DNA of 64,000 nucleotides from CAVWUA01 sp963758025 (GCA_963758025.1 CAVWUA010000026.1:1-64000); one strand, 5' to 3'; counted from the stretch's first letter, positions 21,057 through 32,484 are shown. Notes: generated by a model not told the origin, from the sequence alone. Numbers and translations are program-made.

Positions 21057-24000
21057 CTACTCACTCACCTCCACCGTCACGGCCATGACGACCGGCGCGG
21101 TCGCGTCGGGGCCTTTGACAAGCTCGATGGTTTCGATCGGTTCGTTGCGCTCGGGATGGACGGTCAAATAACGGACCTGCTGCCCCCGGAGCCGGAAGGC
21201 GAGCTTCGATTCCGGCACATCGACGACCCGGATGTAGTCGGCGAAGTGGATGCCGTTCTTCAACGGGTGATCCTCCGTCTTGCCGTCCTGGTAGTGCAGG
21301 CGGACGATCATCGAGACGGTCCCTTTTTCGCCATAAGGGTAGCCCCAGCCGCTCACGCCGCTCAGGAGGTGGATGGCCCGCGCCGGAGCGTTGCAGGGCA
21401 GGGAGACGGACTTCGGCATCGATGGCGGGATGGTGCCGTTGGGGCTGTTCAAGAGGATCACGTTGGGCACGCGACCGCCTTGCGGATCGACGAAAAGGAA
21501 CGGCACGCCGTCGACGACCTTCGGCGACCAGTCGGGGAAGATCAGCCGTTCCGGGTCGGAGTCCCTATCGAAGAACATGCCGTGCGTGCTGTCGATCGTG
21601 GCGACCTTGCGGAGATCGAGCGGGAGATATTTGCCCCGCTGCGTGAGGAACGCCAGCAGGTCGGTCAGGTCGGACGTCGAGACCTGCTTCTCGAAGCCCT
21701 CGGGCATGAGCGACTTCTTCGAGGCGATCAGCTCGTCAATGTCCTCGCGCTGAATGCTGTGCGACTTGTTCTCGGCGTCGAGCAATTCGATCGACGTCTT
21801 CGTTTCCGAGGCCAGCAAGCCGCTCAGGATGCGGCCGTCGATCGTGGCGACGGAGTACTGCACGAAGTTCCCCTCGACGCTCCGGCTGGGGTCGAGGATG
21901 TGGACGAGCAGTTCCTCCCTCGGATGCGCGGCCGTGCCGGTCAGATCGGGGCCGACCTTCCCCCCCTCGCCGGAGTGGGTGTGGCACTTCGCGCACTGCT
22001 GCGTGAAGACCGCCTTGCCGTGCGCAGGGATCGCCCCCTTTCAGAACGATCGGGGCCAGGGCGTCGATGACCTTCTGGCGGTCGGGATCGGGCAGGCCGC
22101 CCCCCTGGCTCATGAGGTCCTTGGCGCGTCGGGCGATCGTCTTGTCCGGGTGATCGACCAGGGCTTGCTTCTGGTCGAGAGACAGCTCGGCCAGCCGGAC
22201 CTGGCCCTCCTCGATGCCGTCCATCAACGCGACGGTCCAGTCCGACCGCCCCAGCAGAACCCGCAAGGCCACCGGGCGCACGGCGGGGGTGAGCGTGCCG
22301 AGCGCATCGACGAGCAGCGAGCCGACCTCGGCGGACTCGCTCCGGCCGATCGCCTCGATCAGCCCGACGGCCAGCTCCGACGAGACTTGCGGCGTGATGA
22401 TGTCCAGAAGTTCCCGCGCGGCTTGAGGGTCCGCGCTGCGGAACTCGATCATCCGACGGGCCGCCTCGATCCGGGCGGTTTCGGACTTCGAGTCATCGCG
22501 GGCGGTGGCCAGGAACGACGCGCCGATCTCGGCCATGTAGCGGTCGAGGCCCGTCGTGCCCCAGCGACTGGCGAGCGTGACGATCCGGCTCTTGCCCGCC
22601 AGGGACAGGTGCTGCATGAGCTGGACAAGCGCCTTTGACTCGTCGTCGTCGAGCGCCACGCGACGATCCTCGGGCCATCCTCGGGTAAGGCCGGAGACGA
22701 TCGCCTCGGCCACGCCCGGCTCGGCTTCCGGCAACGCCGCGATGAGGGAATTCACGGTTTCCGCCGGTCCCCCCGCGCGTAGTGCTCGGCCACGCGCTCG
22801 GCGATCACCAGGGGGGGGCCGGTCAACGGCCGGTCTCCCTTGCCGGAGGCCAACGCCTTGAGGAACGGCAGGGCATGGGCCGCCGCGGCGGCGGTCGCGC
22901 CGTCGCCGATCCAGCGGTCCTTCTCCACCAGCCCACCGCGCAGGGCCGCGACGAGCGCCTGGGCCGCCGATTCGGACGAGGGCATCTCCGAGAGCGCCAG
23001 CAAGGCCGCTAGCCGGACCTGCGGATCAGCATCATTCAGCAGCCCGGCCGCCTGGTCGGGCGATCCGGCACCCTTCCGGGGCAAGACCTCGACGGCGTTC
23101 CGCCGCACACCGGCCGACGGGTGCGACAGGGCCGCCACGACCGCCTGGCTCGCGTCGTTATTCCCGTCTCCGTCCAGACGCACCAGCCCTCGCAGAGTCC
23201 AGAGGGCATGGATCGCCCCCGGATTCAGGCCGATGGCATCGACCGATCGATCCTGGATCAGGCGGCTGAGGGCGGGCACGACGTCCCGCTCGCCACGCTC
23301 GACAAGCAGGCGCTGAGCGTGCATGCGCCAGAACATGTTGTTATTCGTCAGGGCGTCGACCAGCCCTTTCGCGTCGTCCGGATCGAGAGACATCGGCGGG
23401 GCCGGCTTCGCGTTCTTGGCGACGATCCGGTAGATCCGCCCGTGGGTCTTGTCCCGCAAGGGGGTTTCGTAGGCGCTCCCCCGGCCGGTGCGGAAGCCTT
23501 GCGGCGTGGGGTTGTGCTGGACGATGTAGTTGTACCAGTCGATGATCCAGACGTTGCCATCGGGGCCGATCTCCGCCATGATCGGCGACGTCCACTCGTC
23601 GTTGCTGGCGATCAGGTTCCAGACGTTGTGCGAGGCGAAGTCGCTCCCCTTCGGCTCCAGGCTGAAGGTGGCGACGAGGTGACCGGTCGGCTCGGCGACG
23701 AAGGCCGTCTTGTTCCAGTACTGTTCGGGATACTGCCGGGCGGTGTAGAGGGCATGCCCCGCCGCCGCGGTGAACCCGCCGTGCCAGTCCACCTGCCGGA
23801 CCTTCTCGGTGACGGGGAAGAAGCGGTTCGTGTCGGCGATGCTCGCCAGGACGCTCGGCGCCCAGCCGCGCACGGCCTCGTAGTAGCGGTTCGGGATCGG
23901 CAGATAGACGCTCGGGCAGCCGTTGGCCGTCGAGCCGAAGACCAGCCCCTCCTCGCTGAAGCCGACGCCCCACGAGTTGTTGTTCGTGCTGCGGAGGAAC

Positions 24001-25379
24001 TCCAGCTTCGAGCCGTCGGGCTTGAATCGGTAAAACCCCTGGCCGAACCGGTGGTCCGTACCGCCAACCTCGCCATCGAACGCGGAATAACCGACGATTC
24101 CCCAGATCCAGTTATCGAACCCCCAGCGCAGGTTGCTCGGCCCGGCGTGGGTGTCGCGGGTGCCCCAGCCGGTGAACAGGACCTTGTGCACGTCCGCCCT
24201 GTCGTCGCCGTCGGTGTCCTTCAAGAACAGCGTGTCGGGGGCCTGGTGAACGACGATGCCACCGTTGGCGAACGTCAGGCTCGTCGGGATATTCAGCCCC
24301 TCGGCGAAGACGGTGAACTTGTCCGCCCGGCCGTCGCCGTCGGTGTCCTCGCAGATCTTGATGCGGTCATGCCCCTCGGCATCGTCGGGGAGTTTGTTGT
24401 TGGGATAGTCCGTGCTCTCGACGATCCAGAGCCGCCCTCGGTGGTCCCAGGCCATGCAGATTGGCTTGGTAATCTCCGGCTCGGCGGCGAACAGCGTCAC
24501 CTCGAAGTCGTCCGGCACGACCATGTGCTTCATCGACTCGGCCGGCTCGACCGGCAACTGCATCGTGCTGATCGGCTCCCCCTGCGTGCCCCACTTCTCC
24601 CCGGGGAGATAGTTGGGGATCTTCGACGGCGCCTCGACATACGTGAACGGCTTCAGCCCCCTGGCGACGCGAGGCCGGCTATCGACGACCTTCCCCTTGT
24701 TCGCCGCCCAGCGGATGCCGCGCTCGACCAGGTCGTGAAATCCGGGGTGCCCGAACGTCCGCGCGTCGTGGCCGTAGGCGGTGTAGAAGACCCGCCCCTT
24801 GCCTTGCTGGCGAACCCACGTCCAGGGCTCCGCGCCGTCCCCTTCGGGCCGGACCTGGAGGATGTGCCGATCCTCGTTCCCCTTGGTGTGCACGTAGGTT
24901 TCATCCCACGTATGGAACGGCTCCAGCCCTTGCATCGTCGGGTGGTCGGGATCGACGACCGTCACGTCGAACTCCCCCGTGCCATGCTTCAAGAACTGCG
25001 CCCCGACCAGCGCGACATACTCCGGCGAATTGCGGAAACAGAACGACGCGCAGTGGATCGGCACGAAGCCGCCCCCCCCGGCGACATAATCCAGCAGCGC
25101 CTTCTCCTGCGCCTGGCCGATCTCGTCAATGTTGGCATAAACGATCAGGGCGTCGTATTTCGCCAGGTTTTCCGGGTTCAGCGCGTCGAGATCCTCGGTG
25201 TACGTGACCTCGATCCCCCGATTCTCCAGCACCGGCATCAACTGCGCGGCCCGATCTTCCGGCTGGTGATGCCCGTTATCCCCCAGAAAGAGCACCGAGA
25301 GAGGCTCGGGGCTGTCTTCCGCCCGGATCACCGAAGGTAAGACGCCGATCATCAGCGCGAGCAAGCAACGTCGAAGCAT
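21057..25379 (-). CDS. Secreted ThuA + PVC-type heme-binding propeller + HEAT + cytochrome c protein; two frameshifts
   Basis: The ATG at 25379 starts a signal peptide (MLRRCLLALMIGVLPSVIRA). Order: a ThuA-like (glutamine amidotransferase-fold) domain (about 25-255, with ALIVYANIDEIGQAQEKALL and GGGGFVPIHCASFCF), a GSDH-like propeller (about 310-660, CMAWDHRGRLWIVESTDYP, WGFDNWIWGIVGY), HEAT-like helical repeats (about 690-1080), then a C-terminal cytochrome c with heme motif CAKCH coded near 21980-21995. The family is common in planctomycetes and is thought to be a membrane-associated sugar dehydrogenase-type electron donor, but this is inference. The frame slips in a C6 run at 22769-22774 and near 22028. 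About 1,440 residues, convergent with the DUF1501 block. Confidence 0.82.
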
Positions 25380-25703
25380 GGGCCAGGTCCCTTCCATCAG
25401 GGCGGAGGTGTCTCGGCAAAGACGGGAGACGATGATCATATCCCGGTCATTGATCCCCGAACGGCGAAATGATGGGAACGCCATCCGGGCCAGCAGCATC
25501 ATTTCGTGAATCGACCAGGGGAAATTACTCGCCCATCATCGGGCATTCCCCGGGCTTCGTCAAGCAACACCCCTCTCCAGTTTATTTTACCTATACTTTC
25601 TAAATACTATCATTTTATCTCTTGGCTTTCATGCACGACGACGTGCACGACCGAACCCACCTGCCAGTCTGGCAGCCTGTCTGGCGGGTCGGGAGGAGCC
25701 CGT
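25380..25703. other. Gap between two minus-strand genes with an AT-rich patch
   Basis: No gene. Bases 25575-25625 are strikingly AT-rich for this genome (runs such as TTTATTTTACC and TAAATACTATC) and probably hold the promoter of the 25379 gene; on the minus strand TTGACG occurs near 25560 but without a good -10. GCCAGTCTGGC near 25664-25675 is a small palindrome. I see no terminator for the upstream phosphatase/dehydrogenase pair's 3' side. Confidence 0.4.
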
Positions 25704-26756
25704 TCAGGCGATGAAGCAGCCCGCGAGGTGGGGGTCGTGGTCGATCAGGTTGGCGACCTCGGAGACGCGGGGGCGGGTGGAGAGGATGGTGAAGCGGTCG
25801 GGTTTGATCGCGGGGGCGCGTTCCACGGCGTCGAGCCATTCGGCGCGGCGGAACGGGTCGTCCCGGATCGCCTGCCAGAAGCCGGTGCGGTCGAAGGTCC
25901 CGGCGATCAGGTCGGTTCCTTCCCCTTGCAGGTGGCTGACGAGGTAGGTCGCCACCCCGACCTGGAGGCCGTGCAGGCGGGGGCGCTCGGAACGGGCGTC
26001 GAGGGCGTGCGAGATCAAATGCTCGGCGCCGCTGGCGGGGCGGGACGAGCCGCAGATTTCCATCGAGATCCCGTTGAGCATCAGGGCCGTCGCCAGGAGG
26101 CGAAGCCCTTCGGGGTCGTGTTCGGGACGGCCGAGGAACTGGAAGACGCTGGCGTCGGAGAGCAAGGCGGCGAGGTCATCCACCGGCTCGCCGCGCTGGT
26201 GGTACGCGAGCTTCCAGTCCCGCACGGCGGTGATCTTCGCCAGGAGGTCGCCGACGCCCGAGAGCCAGAGAACCTTCGGGGCCTGTCGGCAGACCTCGGT
26301 ATCGACCACGACGGCGAACGGCAAGGTCGCCGCCAGCGAGCGCTTCTTGCCGACGAGCGTGAGGCTGGACTGCGGCGAGCAGAAGCCGTCGTTCGAGAGG
26401 GAGGTCGGGACGGCGTAATAGGGCAGGCTCGCCAGGTGGGCGACGTACTTCGCCACGTCGAGCGCCCGGCCGCCTCCCAGACCGATGACCGCCTGGCGGG
26501 CGGTCGGCAGAGCGGCGAGCAGGTCCGCGGCGGCCTCGAAGCTGGCGGCATCGGCGTCGATCCGGTGAATGTCCTCGGCCCCCTGCTCGTTCAGGCCCTG
26601 AACGGCCCGCGCGACGATCTCCGGCACCATCCCTTGACTGACGATCAGGAGCACCCGGCGGTGGGCGTGCCTCGCGGCGTAGATTCCCAGGCGGTCGAGC
26701 GCGCCGGGCTTGATCCGCACGAAGGTCGGAATCGCGGCCTGGGTCCGGGTGAGCAT
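25704..26756 (-). CDS. sn-glycerol-1-phosphate dehydrogenase (archaeal-type, EgsA/AraM family)
   Basis: 350 residues, iron-containing-alcohol-dehydrogenase superfamily. The NAD(P)-binding GLGGGRALD lies at about 92-100. The stretch AVPTSLSNDGFCSPQSSL (about 115-132) is diagnostic of glycerol-1-phosphate dehydrogenases. Expected metal ligands are visible: Asp170 (GVGDLLAK), His246 or His250 (GAEHLISHALD) and His262 (LHGLQVG). The enzyme reduces dihydroxyacetone phosphate to sn-glycerol-1-phosphate, the backbone of archaeal lipids, and is rare in bacteria. The start at 26756 shares its A with the TGA of the HAD gene (TGATG), so the pair is co-translated. Confidence 0.85.
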   Translation of the reverse strand: MLTRTQAAIPTFVRIKPGALDRLGIYAARHAHRRVLLIVSQGMVPEIVARAVQGLNEQGAEDIHRIDADAASFEAAADLLAALPTARQAVIGLGGGRALDVAKYVAHLASLPYYAVPTSLSNDGFCSPQSSLTLVGKKRSLAATLPFAVVVDTEVCRQAPKVLWLSGVGDLLAKITAVRDWKLAYHQRGEPVDDLAALLSDASVFQFLGRPEHDPEGLRLLATALMLNGISMEICGSSRPASGAEHLISHALDARSERPRLHGLQVGVATYLVSHLQGEGTDLIAGTFDRTGFWQAIRDDPFRRAEWLDAVERAPAIKPDRFTILSTRPRVSEVANLIDHDPHLAGCFIA

Positions 26757-27433
26757 CAATCCGTCTCCTTCCGCCGGAGCGCCCGGGCGACCTCCGCCCA
26801 TCGCGTGAACGGGCGGAACTCCTCGCCGCGTTCCCGGAGCGTTTCGGCCAGAGACCCTCGGGCAAACCGCCAACGCGCGGGGACCAGCAAGGCCGGCTCC
26901 ACATCCGTCAGACCATCCCCCGCGAAGGCGACCGGATGCCCCCCGGCCAGCGCCTGCCGCGCAATGGCCACCTTGTCGATCCCGGTTTCATACGAATAAA
27001 AGGGGGAACCCTCCGGGCGTCGCATCGCGAGCCGGCCGTTCTCGATCTGGCCCGGGTTGGCGTGGACCTCCAGCGCGACGCCCGCCGCGTCGAGCAGGCG
27101 GCGGATGTACCAGAGACAGCCGGCCGACGCCACGACGATCCGCCAGCCCTCGTGCCGGAGCGACTCGACCTCGGTGGCCAGATCCGGGTCCAGCTCCATC
27201 CGGTCGGCCAGGTCGGCCAGAGCGGCCTCACCGGCCGGGGCCGCCTCGAAGGTGAGCCGCAGGGCGTCGAAGTGGGTGATTCGCCCGGCGAGGTATTCGC
27301 CCCAGAAGTCGGGCGTCTCCGGCGGCAGCAGTCGTTCGATGACCAGGCGGTAGAAGTCGTGCCGGGTCATCGTGCCGTCGAAGTCACTGACCAGGACTGG
27401 CCCGGGGCCTGTTCTCGTCTCCGTCGCACTCAT
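26756..27433 (-). CDS. HAD-superfamily phosphatase (MtnX-like/HAD-IB)
   Basis: 225 residues from ATG 27433 (MSATETRTG). HAD motif I is DFDGTMT (both Asp present), motif II is VVASAG, and motif IV is FAGDGLTDVEPALL, with a Lys-containing segment GIDKVAIARQAL between. The large helical cap after motif I (FYRLVIERLLPPETPDF) fits the MtnX-like family acting on small phosphorylated metabolites. Overlap with the glycerol-1-phosphate dehydrogenase gene suggests a related substrate, perhaps a glycerol or sugar phosphate, but that is context only. It diverges from the phosphofructokinase gene across 236 bp. Confidence 0.82.
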   Translation of the reverse strand: MSATETRTGPGPVLVSDFDGTMTRHDFYRLVIERLLPPETPDFWGEYLAGRITHFDALRLTFEAAPAGEAALADLADRMELDPDLATEVESLRHEGWRIVVASAGCLWYIRRLLDAAGVALEVHANPGQIENGRLAMRRPEGSPFYSYETGIDKVAIARQALAGGHPVAFAGDGLTDVEPALLVPARWRFARGSLAETLRERGEEFRPFTRWAEVARALRRKETD

Positions 27434-27669
27434 GGGCAGAGGGCCTCGGGGGTTGCCGCGATTCCGGGTCGAGTCGAGATGTCCATCCTGCGAAAAGGTC
27501 CCGTCTCCTGGCAACCGGCGTCTCGAAGAATTCCGGAAATGGGGTCGGCTCGATGCGGCGGTTTGACCACCGCGCAGGAGCCGCACCTTGACGCGGCGTG
27601 GCTCGGCCTGAATAACGGAGAGGAACCCGGCGTCGAGATTCCAATCGGCACACGCTCCACGAGGCCCCC

Positions 27670-29001
27670 ATGCCCCCTATTTCCGTCGCCAGCCTCGGGC
27701 CCGCCACGCATCCGTCGCCGCAGCCGCTGGCGGACAGACCCGGATGCGGGGTCGGCCAGTTCGTCTCCGACGGAACGTTCGTCCGGGACCGGATCGAGGT
27801 CTGTCCCGACCGGCCTGAGGACGAGGGCTTGCTGTTCGAGAAGGCCGGACCGCGTGCCAGGTTGTTCTTCAAGCCATCGGAAGCGCGGGCGGCCATCGTC
27901 ACCTGCGGCGGTCTCTGCCCTGGCCTGAACAACGTCATTCGCTCGCTGTTCCTGGAACTGCACTTCAATTACCGGGTGCCGATCGTGCTGGGCATCCGGT
28001 TCGGGTTCCAGGGCTTGAACCCTCGGGAGGGGCAGCCGCCGGTCCCGCTGACGCCCGATTTTGTCGCCAACATTCACCGTTCGGGCGGCACGATTCTCGG
28101 CTCGTCGCGCGGGCCGCAAGATCCCAGGGTCATGGTCGATTACCTCCAGCGCGAGGGGATCAACCTCCTGTTCTGCGTCGGCGGCGACGGCACCCAGCGC
28201 GGGGCTCACGTCCTGCACGAGGAGGCCCAGGTACGGGGCTACCCGCTGGCCGTTGTCGGCATTCCGAAGACGATCGACAACGACATCCTGTTCTGCGACC
28301 GGTCCTTCGGCGTCGTCACGGCCATCGAGAAGGCCAGCGAGGTCGTCGAGCTGGCGCACAACGAGGCCCGGGGGGTTCAGCGGGGCATCGGTCTGGTCAA
28401 GGTCATGGGACGCGAGTCGGGGTTCATTGCCTGCGGCGCGACCCTGGCGAGCCAGCAGGTCAACTACACGTTGATCCCGGAATCGCCGTTCCGCCTCAGC
28501 GGTGAGGATGGGCTCCTGGCGTCCCTGGAGCGCCGGATCGACGCCCGCAACCACGCGGTGATCGTCGTCGCGGAAGGGGCCGGGCAGCACCTCTTTCCCG
28601 AAGATGAAGACCTTGGGCACGACGCCTCGGGGAACCGCCGCTACCACGACATCGGGCCGTTTCTGAAGGAGCAGATTCAGGCCCACTTTCACCGCATGGG
28701 GCGGCCCGTCGAGATCAAGTACATCGACCCGAGCTACATCGTCCGTAGCCTGCCGGCGAACTGCGATGATAGCCTCCTGTGCGACGGCCTGGCCCGCCGC
28801 GCCGTTGATGCCGCGCTGGCCGGGAAGTCGGACCTGATGATCGGTTACCTGAACGGAGCGTTCGTCCACGTGCCGATCGCGATGGCCGTGGCCGAGAAGC
28901 GGAAAGTTTCGGCCGAGGGGATGCTCTGGAATGCCGTTCTGGCCGCGACGGGCCAGCCTCCCCGGCTCGGGGCGGAAGCGGCCGTCGGCAGATCGCTCTA
29001 G
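27670..29001 (+). CDS. pfkA: 6-phosphofructokinase, ATP-type active site on a group II scaffold
   Basis: 443 residues, longer than the classical 320-residue bacterial enzyme. TCGGLCPGLN (about 78-87) is the nucleotide-binding loop. GGDGTQRG at 171-178 has the Gly-Thr signature of ATP-dependent enzymes rather than the GGDDS of pyrophosphate users. PKTIDND at 199-205 has the Lys typical of the long group II/X branch. MGRESGFIA supplies substrate residues. It phosphorylates fructose 6-phosphate and sits 100 bp ahead of glycogen phosphorylase on the same strand, which fits a glycogen-to-glycolysis link. The phosphoryl donor should be treated as predicted. Confidence 0.88.
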   Translation: MPPISVASLGPATHPSPQPLADRPGCGVGQFVSDGTFVRDRIEVCPDRPEDEGLLFEKAGPRARLFFKPSEARAAIVTCGGLCPGLNNVIRSLFLELHFNYRVPIVLGIRFGFQGLNPREGQPPVPLTPDFVANIHRSGGTILGSSRGPQDPRVMVDYLQREGINLLFCVGGDGTQRGAHVLHEEAQVRGYPLAVVGIPKTIDNDILFCDRSFGVVTAIEKASEVVELAHNEARGVQRGIGLVKVMGRESGFIACGATLASQQVNYTLIPESPFRLSGEDGLLASLERRIDARNHAVIVVAEGAGQHLFPEDEDLGHDASGNRRYHDIGPFLKEQIQAHFHRMGRPVEIKYIDPSYIVRSLPANCDDSLLCDGLARRAVDAALAGKSDLMIGYLNGAFVHVPIAMAVAEKRKVSAEGMLWNAVLAATGQPPRLGAEAAVGRSL

Positions 29002-29103
29002 CCGATCCGCGCGGACCTTTGTATCCTCTCCGACTCCCGGACCGGTCAACATCAAGGACGCAACGATCGCGTACGGCACCTCAGAGACGTGGGAGTTCAA
29101 CGG

Positions 29104-31660
29104 ATGAGCCAAGGAACGGATACCGTCTTCAACGACCCTCGCACGGGAAAGCGGATCAGGTTGGAGGGAGCCCACGCGACGATGGCCGACCTGTCCCTGA
29201 CCGAGATCTTGACTCACTACGAATGCGGGCCGGTCCGGTTCGCCGGGGATGAGAATGCTTCCTACGAGCGGCACCTGGTCCACGACCACGTGATCGACCC
29301 CCGAGCCTCCAGCACGAGGGAACGGTTCGAGGCCGTGGCGTTCTCCCTGCGCGACCTGCTCAGCAAGCGCTGGATCAAGACCCGCCAGACTCACGACCGG
29401 GAGAACCCGAAGCGGGTCTATTACCTGTCGATGGAGTTCCTCATCGGGCGGTCGTTGACGAACAACATCACGAACCTGCGGGTGGAGCCCCTGGTGCGCG
29501 AGGCGATGGAGCGCGAGGGGCTGGACCTGATGCAACTGGCCGAGATGGAGCCGGACGCCGGCCTGGGCAACGGCGGACTGGGGCGGCTGGCCGCCTGCTT
29601 CATCGACTCGCTGGCCACCTTGCGGATTCCAGCCTACGGCTACGGCCTGCGCTACGAGTACGGCATCTTCCGGCAGGAGATCCAGAACGGCTACCAGGTG
29701 GAAAGCCCCGACCACTGGCTCTACCGCCCGGACCCCTGGGAAGTCATGCGGCCGTCGGAGACGGTCGAGGTCGAGCTGAACGTCTCGGTCGAGTCGCGCG
29801 ACGGCCGGGTCGTGCTGGTCCCTGGCCAGCGGATGCTCTTGCTGGGCATCCCCTACGACCGGCCGGTCGTCGGCTACGGCGGGAACACGATCAACACCTT
29901 GCGGCTCTGGGGGGCGGGTACCCCCTTGTCCTTCGACCTGGGGCGGTTCAGCAGCGGCGACCTGATCGGCTCGCAGTTGCACCAGCTCGCGGCCGAGTCC
30001 CTGATCCGCGTGCTCTATCCCGATGACTCGATCCAGGCGGGGCAGACCCTGCGGTTCATCCAGGAATACTTCCTCGTCGCCTGCTCCCTGGCCGACATCG
30101 TCGGGCCGGTTCCGCCAGAGCAACGACAACTGGCACGCCCTGCCGGAAAAGGTCGCCATCCAGCTCAACGACACCCACCCGGCCATCGCCGTCGCCGAGC
30201 TGATGCGCATCCTGCTCGACAAGGGGGGGCTGGACTGGGACGTCGCGTGGGACCTGACCACCCGGACCCTCGCCTACACGAACCACACCCTGCTCCCCGA
30301 GGCCCTGGAGAAGTGGCCCGTCTGGCTGTTCGAGCTGGTCATTCCCCGGCACCTGGAGATCATCTACGAGATCAACCGCCGGTTCCTCGACGACGTGCGG
30401 GAGAATATCCCGACGATGCCCGGCATGCCCAGCGCATGAGCCTGATCGAGGAAGGGGCGGTCAAGAAGGTCCGCATGGCCAACCTCGCCATCGTCGGCAC
30501 CCACAGCACCAACGGCGTCGCCGAACTGCACACGGACCTGATCCGCGAGCGGCTCGTCCCCGACTTCGCCGCGATGTTCCCCGAGCGGTTCGGTAGCCAG
30601 ACCAACGGCGTCACCCCGCGCCGTTGGCTCTTGATGGCGAATCCGTCGCAGTCGAACCTCATCTCCGAGGCGATCGGCGATGGCTGGATCACCGACCTGG
30701 AACAACTGCGCGACCTCGTCCCTCTGGCCGACGACGCGGGCTTCCGCGACCGGTTCCGCCAGGCCAAGCAGCGCGGCCAAGGGGCGCTTCGTGGACTGGC
30801 TCCGCGAGACGACCGGCGAGGTCGTCGATCCCGACACGATCTTCGACTGCCAGATCAAGCGAATCCATGAGTACAAGCGGCAGCTTCTGAACGCCCTGCA
30901 TATCGTCGTGCTCTACAACCGCCTGCGGAAGAACCCGGACCTCGACGTGCCGCCCCGGACGTTCTTCTTCGCGGGCAAGGCCGCCCCCGCCTACGCCCTG
31001 GCGAAGCGGGTCATCAAGCTCATCAACGGCATCGCCGCGACGATCGACGCCGACCCGGCCGTGCGGGGCCGCTTGAAGGTGCTGTTCCTGCCGAACTACA
31101 GCGTGACGGTGGCCGAGCGGCTGATCCCGGCCAGCGACGTCTCGGAGCAGATCTCGACGGCCGGTTACGAGGCCAGCGGCACCAGCAACATGAAGTTCAT
31201 GATGAACGGTGCCCTGACCATCGGCACCCACGACGGCGCGACGATCGAGATTGCCCGGGAGGCCGGCGAGGAGAACGTCTTCCTCTTCGGCCTGACCGCC
31301 GAGGAAGTCTCCGGCAGCCGCGGGTGGTATAGCCCCTTCTGGCACTACGAACACGACGCCGAGACCCGCGAGGCGCTCGACCTGCTCTTCTCCGGCCACT
31401 TCTGCCCGGAGGAGCCGAAGATCTTCGAGCCGATCCGCGACCGCCTGCTGACGCACGGCGACTATTACATGCACCTGGCCGACCTCCCCTCCTACGCCCG
31501 GACGCACACCCGGCTCGGGGAGCTCTACACCCAGCCCGACGCCTGGACGCGCAAGGCGATTCTCAACGTCGGCCGATCGGGCAAGTTCTCCAGCGACCGC
31601 ACGATCGCCAGCTACGCCCGGTCCATCTGGCACGCGAAGCCGTGCCCGGTTCCGGAATGA
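29104..31660 (+). CDS. glgP: Glycogen/alpha-glucan phosphorylase; three frameshifts
   Basis: About 850 residues when read across the breaks, normal for the family. Conserved blocks: YLSMEFLIGRSLTNN, GNGGLGRLAACFIDSLATL, YGLRYEYGIFRQ, VAIQLNDTHPAIAVAELMRI, TNGVTPRRWL and the PLP-lysine segment YEASGTSNMKFMMNGAL. Start ATG 29104 (MSQGTD) is chosen over one 15 bases upstream. The frame shifts near 30108 (extra base before RFRQSNDNW), near 30395 (one base missing before EYPDDARHAQRMSLIEEG) and near 30777 (extra C in GGCAAGGGG). It releases glucose-1-phosphate from storage glucan. Because it is a core enzyme with every motif intact, the breaks are more likely sequence errors than decay. Confidence 0.9.
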
Positions 31661-31680
31661 GCTCCACGAATCCGCATGGG

Positions 31681-31709
31681 TGGTCAGAGCGGGTCGTTTC
31701 GTGTAGCAT
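31681..31709 (+). promoter_or_regulatory. Possible promoter of lutABC (TGGTCA-N17-TAGCAT)
   Basis: TAGCAT at 31704-31709 with TGGTCA at 31681-31686, both four- or five-of-six matches to the consensus, 31 bases upstream of the lutA ATG. The same TAGCAT hexamer appears in the better-supported site at 46782. No operator palindrome is evident. Confidence 0.35.
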
Positions 31710-31739
31710 CCCTGCACGAGACGACTTCCGGAGCCTGCC

Positions 31740-32484
31740 ATGCGGATTGCGCTATTCATTACGTGCTTCAACGACACGATTTTTCCCCAGACCGGCCGCG
31801 CGACGGTCCGGCTGCTGGAGCGGCTGGGCCACACGGTCGACTTCCCGATGGAGCAGACGTGCTGCGGTCAGATGCACTACAACACCGGCTATCAGCGCGA
31901 GGCGATCCCGCTGGTCCGCCGGTTCGTCGAGGTGTTCCGGGACGCCGAGGTGGTCGTCTCCCCCTCGGCGTCGTGCGTCGGCATGGTCCGCCACCTCTAC
32001 CCGCACGCCGCCGAGCTGGCCGGAGACCATGCGCTCGGAGTCGCCGTGGAGGAGCTTTCCACGAGGGTCTTCGAGCTGTCGGAATTCCTCGTCCAGAAGC
32101 TCGGCGTGGAGGACGTGGGGGCCTACTATCCCGCACCGCGTGACGTACCATCCGACGTGCCACTCGTTGCGGATGCTGCGGGTCGGCGACGCCCCCTTGC
32201 GGCTCTTGCGGGCGGTGCGCGGGATCGATCTGGTCGAGCTGCCCCGGGCCGAGGAATGCTGCGGCTTCGGCGGCACGTTCGCCGTGAAGAACGCCGACAT
32301 GTCGATGGCGATGCTCAGCGACAAGCTGCGTTGCGTGCTCGACACCCGCGCCGAGATGTGCGCGGCGGCCGATAACTCCTGCCTGATGCACATCGGCGGC
32401 GCCTTGCACCGCCAGCGTGCCGGGGTGGGAACGATCCACCTGGCGGAAATCCTCGCCTCGACCGAGGAGGAGGCCCTGACATGA
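31740..32484 (+). CDS. lutA: LutA: lactate utilisation iron-sulfur (CCG-domain) protein; one frameshift
   Basis: Two cysteine-rich CCG domains: the N-terminal EQTCCGQMHYNTGY with PSASCVG, and the C-terminal TYHPTCHSLR, EECCGFGGTFAVKN and NSCLMHIGG. These match LutA/LldE, the electron-transferring subunit of the L-lactate oxidase complex. Near 32132 an extra C in TATCCGCACCGC shifts the frame; both sides align to one 247-residue protein. Its TGA overlaps the lutB start (ATGA). Confidence 0.9.

Noticed and set aside
27430..30261. Long minus-strand open frame (943 codons) opposite pfkA and glgP
   Set aside because: Same reason: pfkA and glgP are certain on the other strand.
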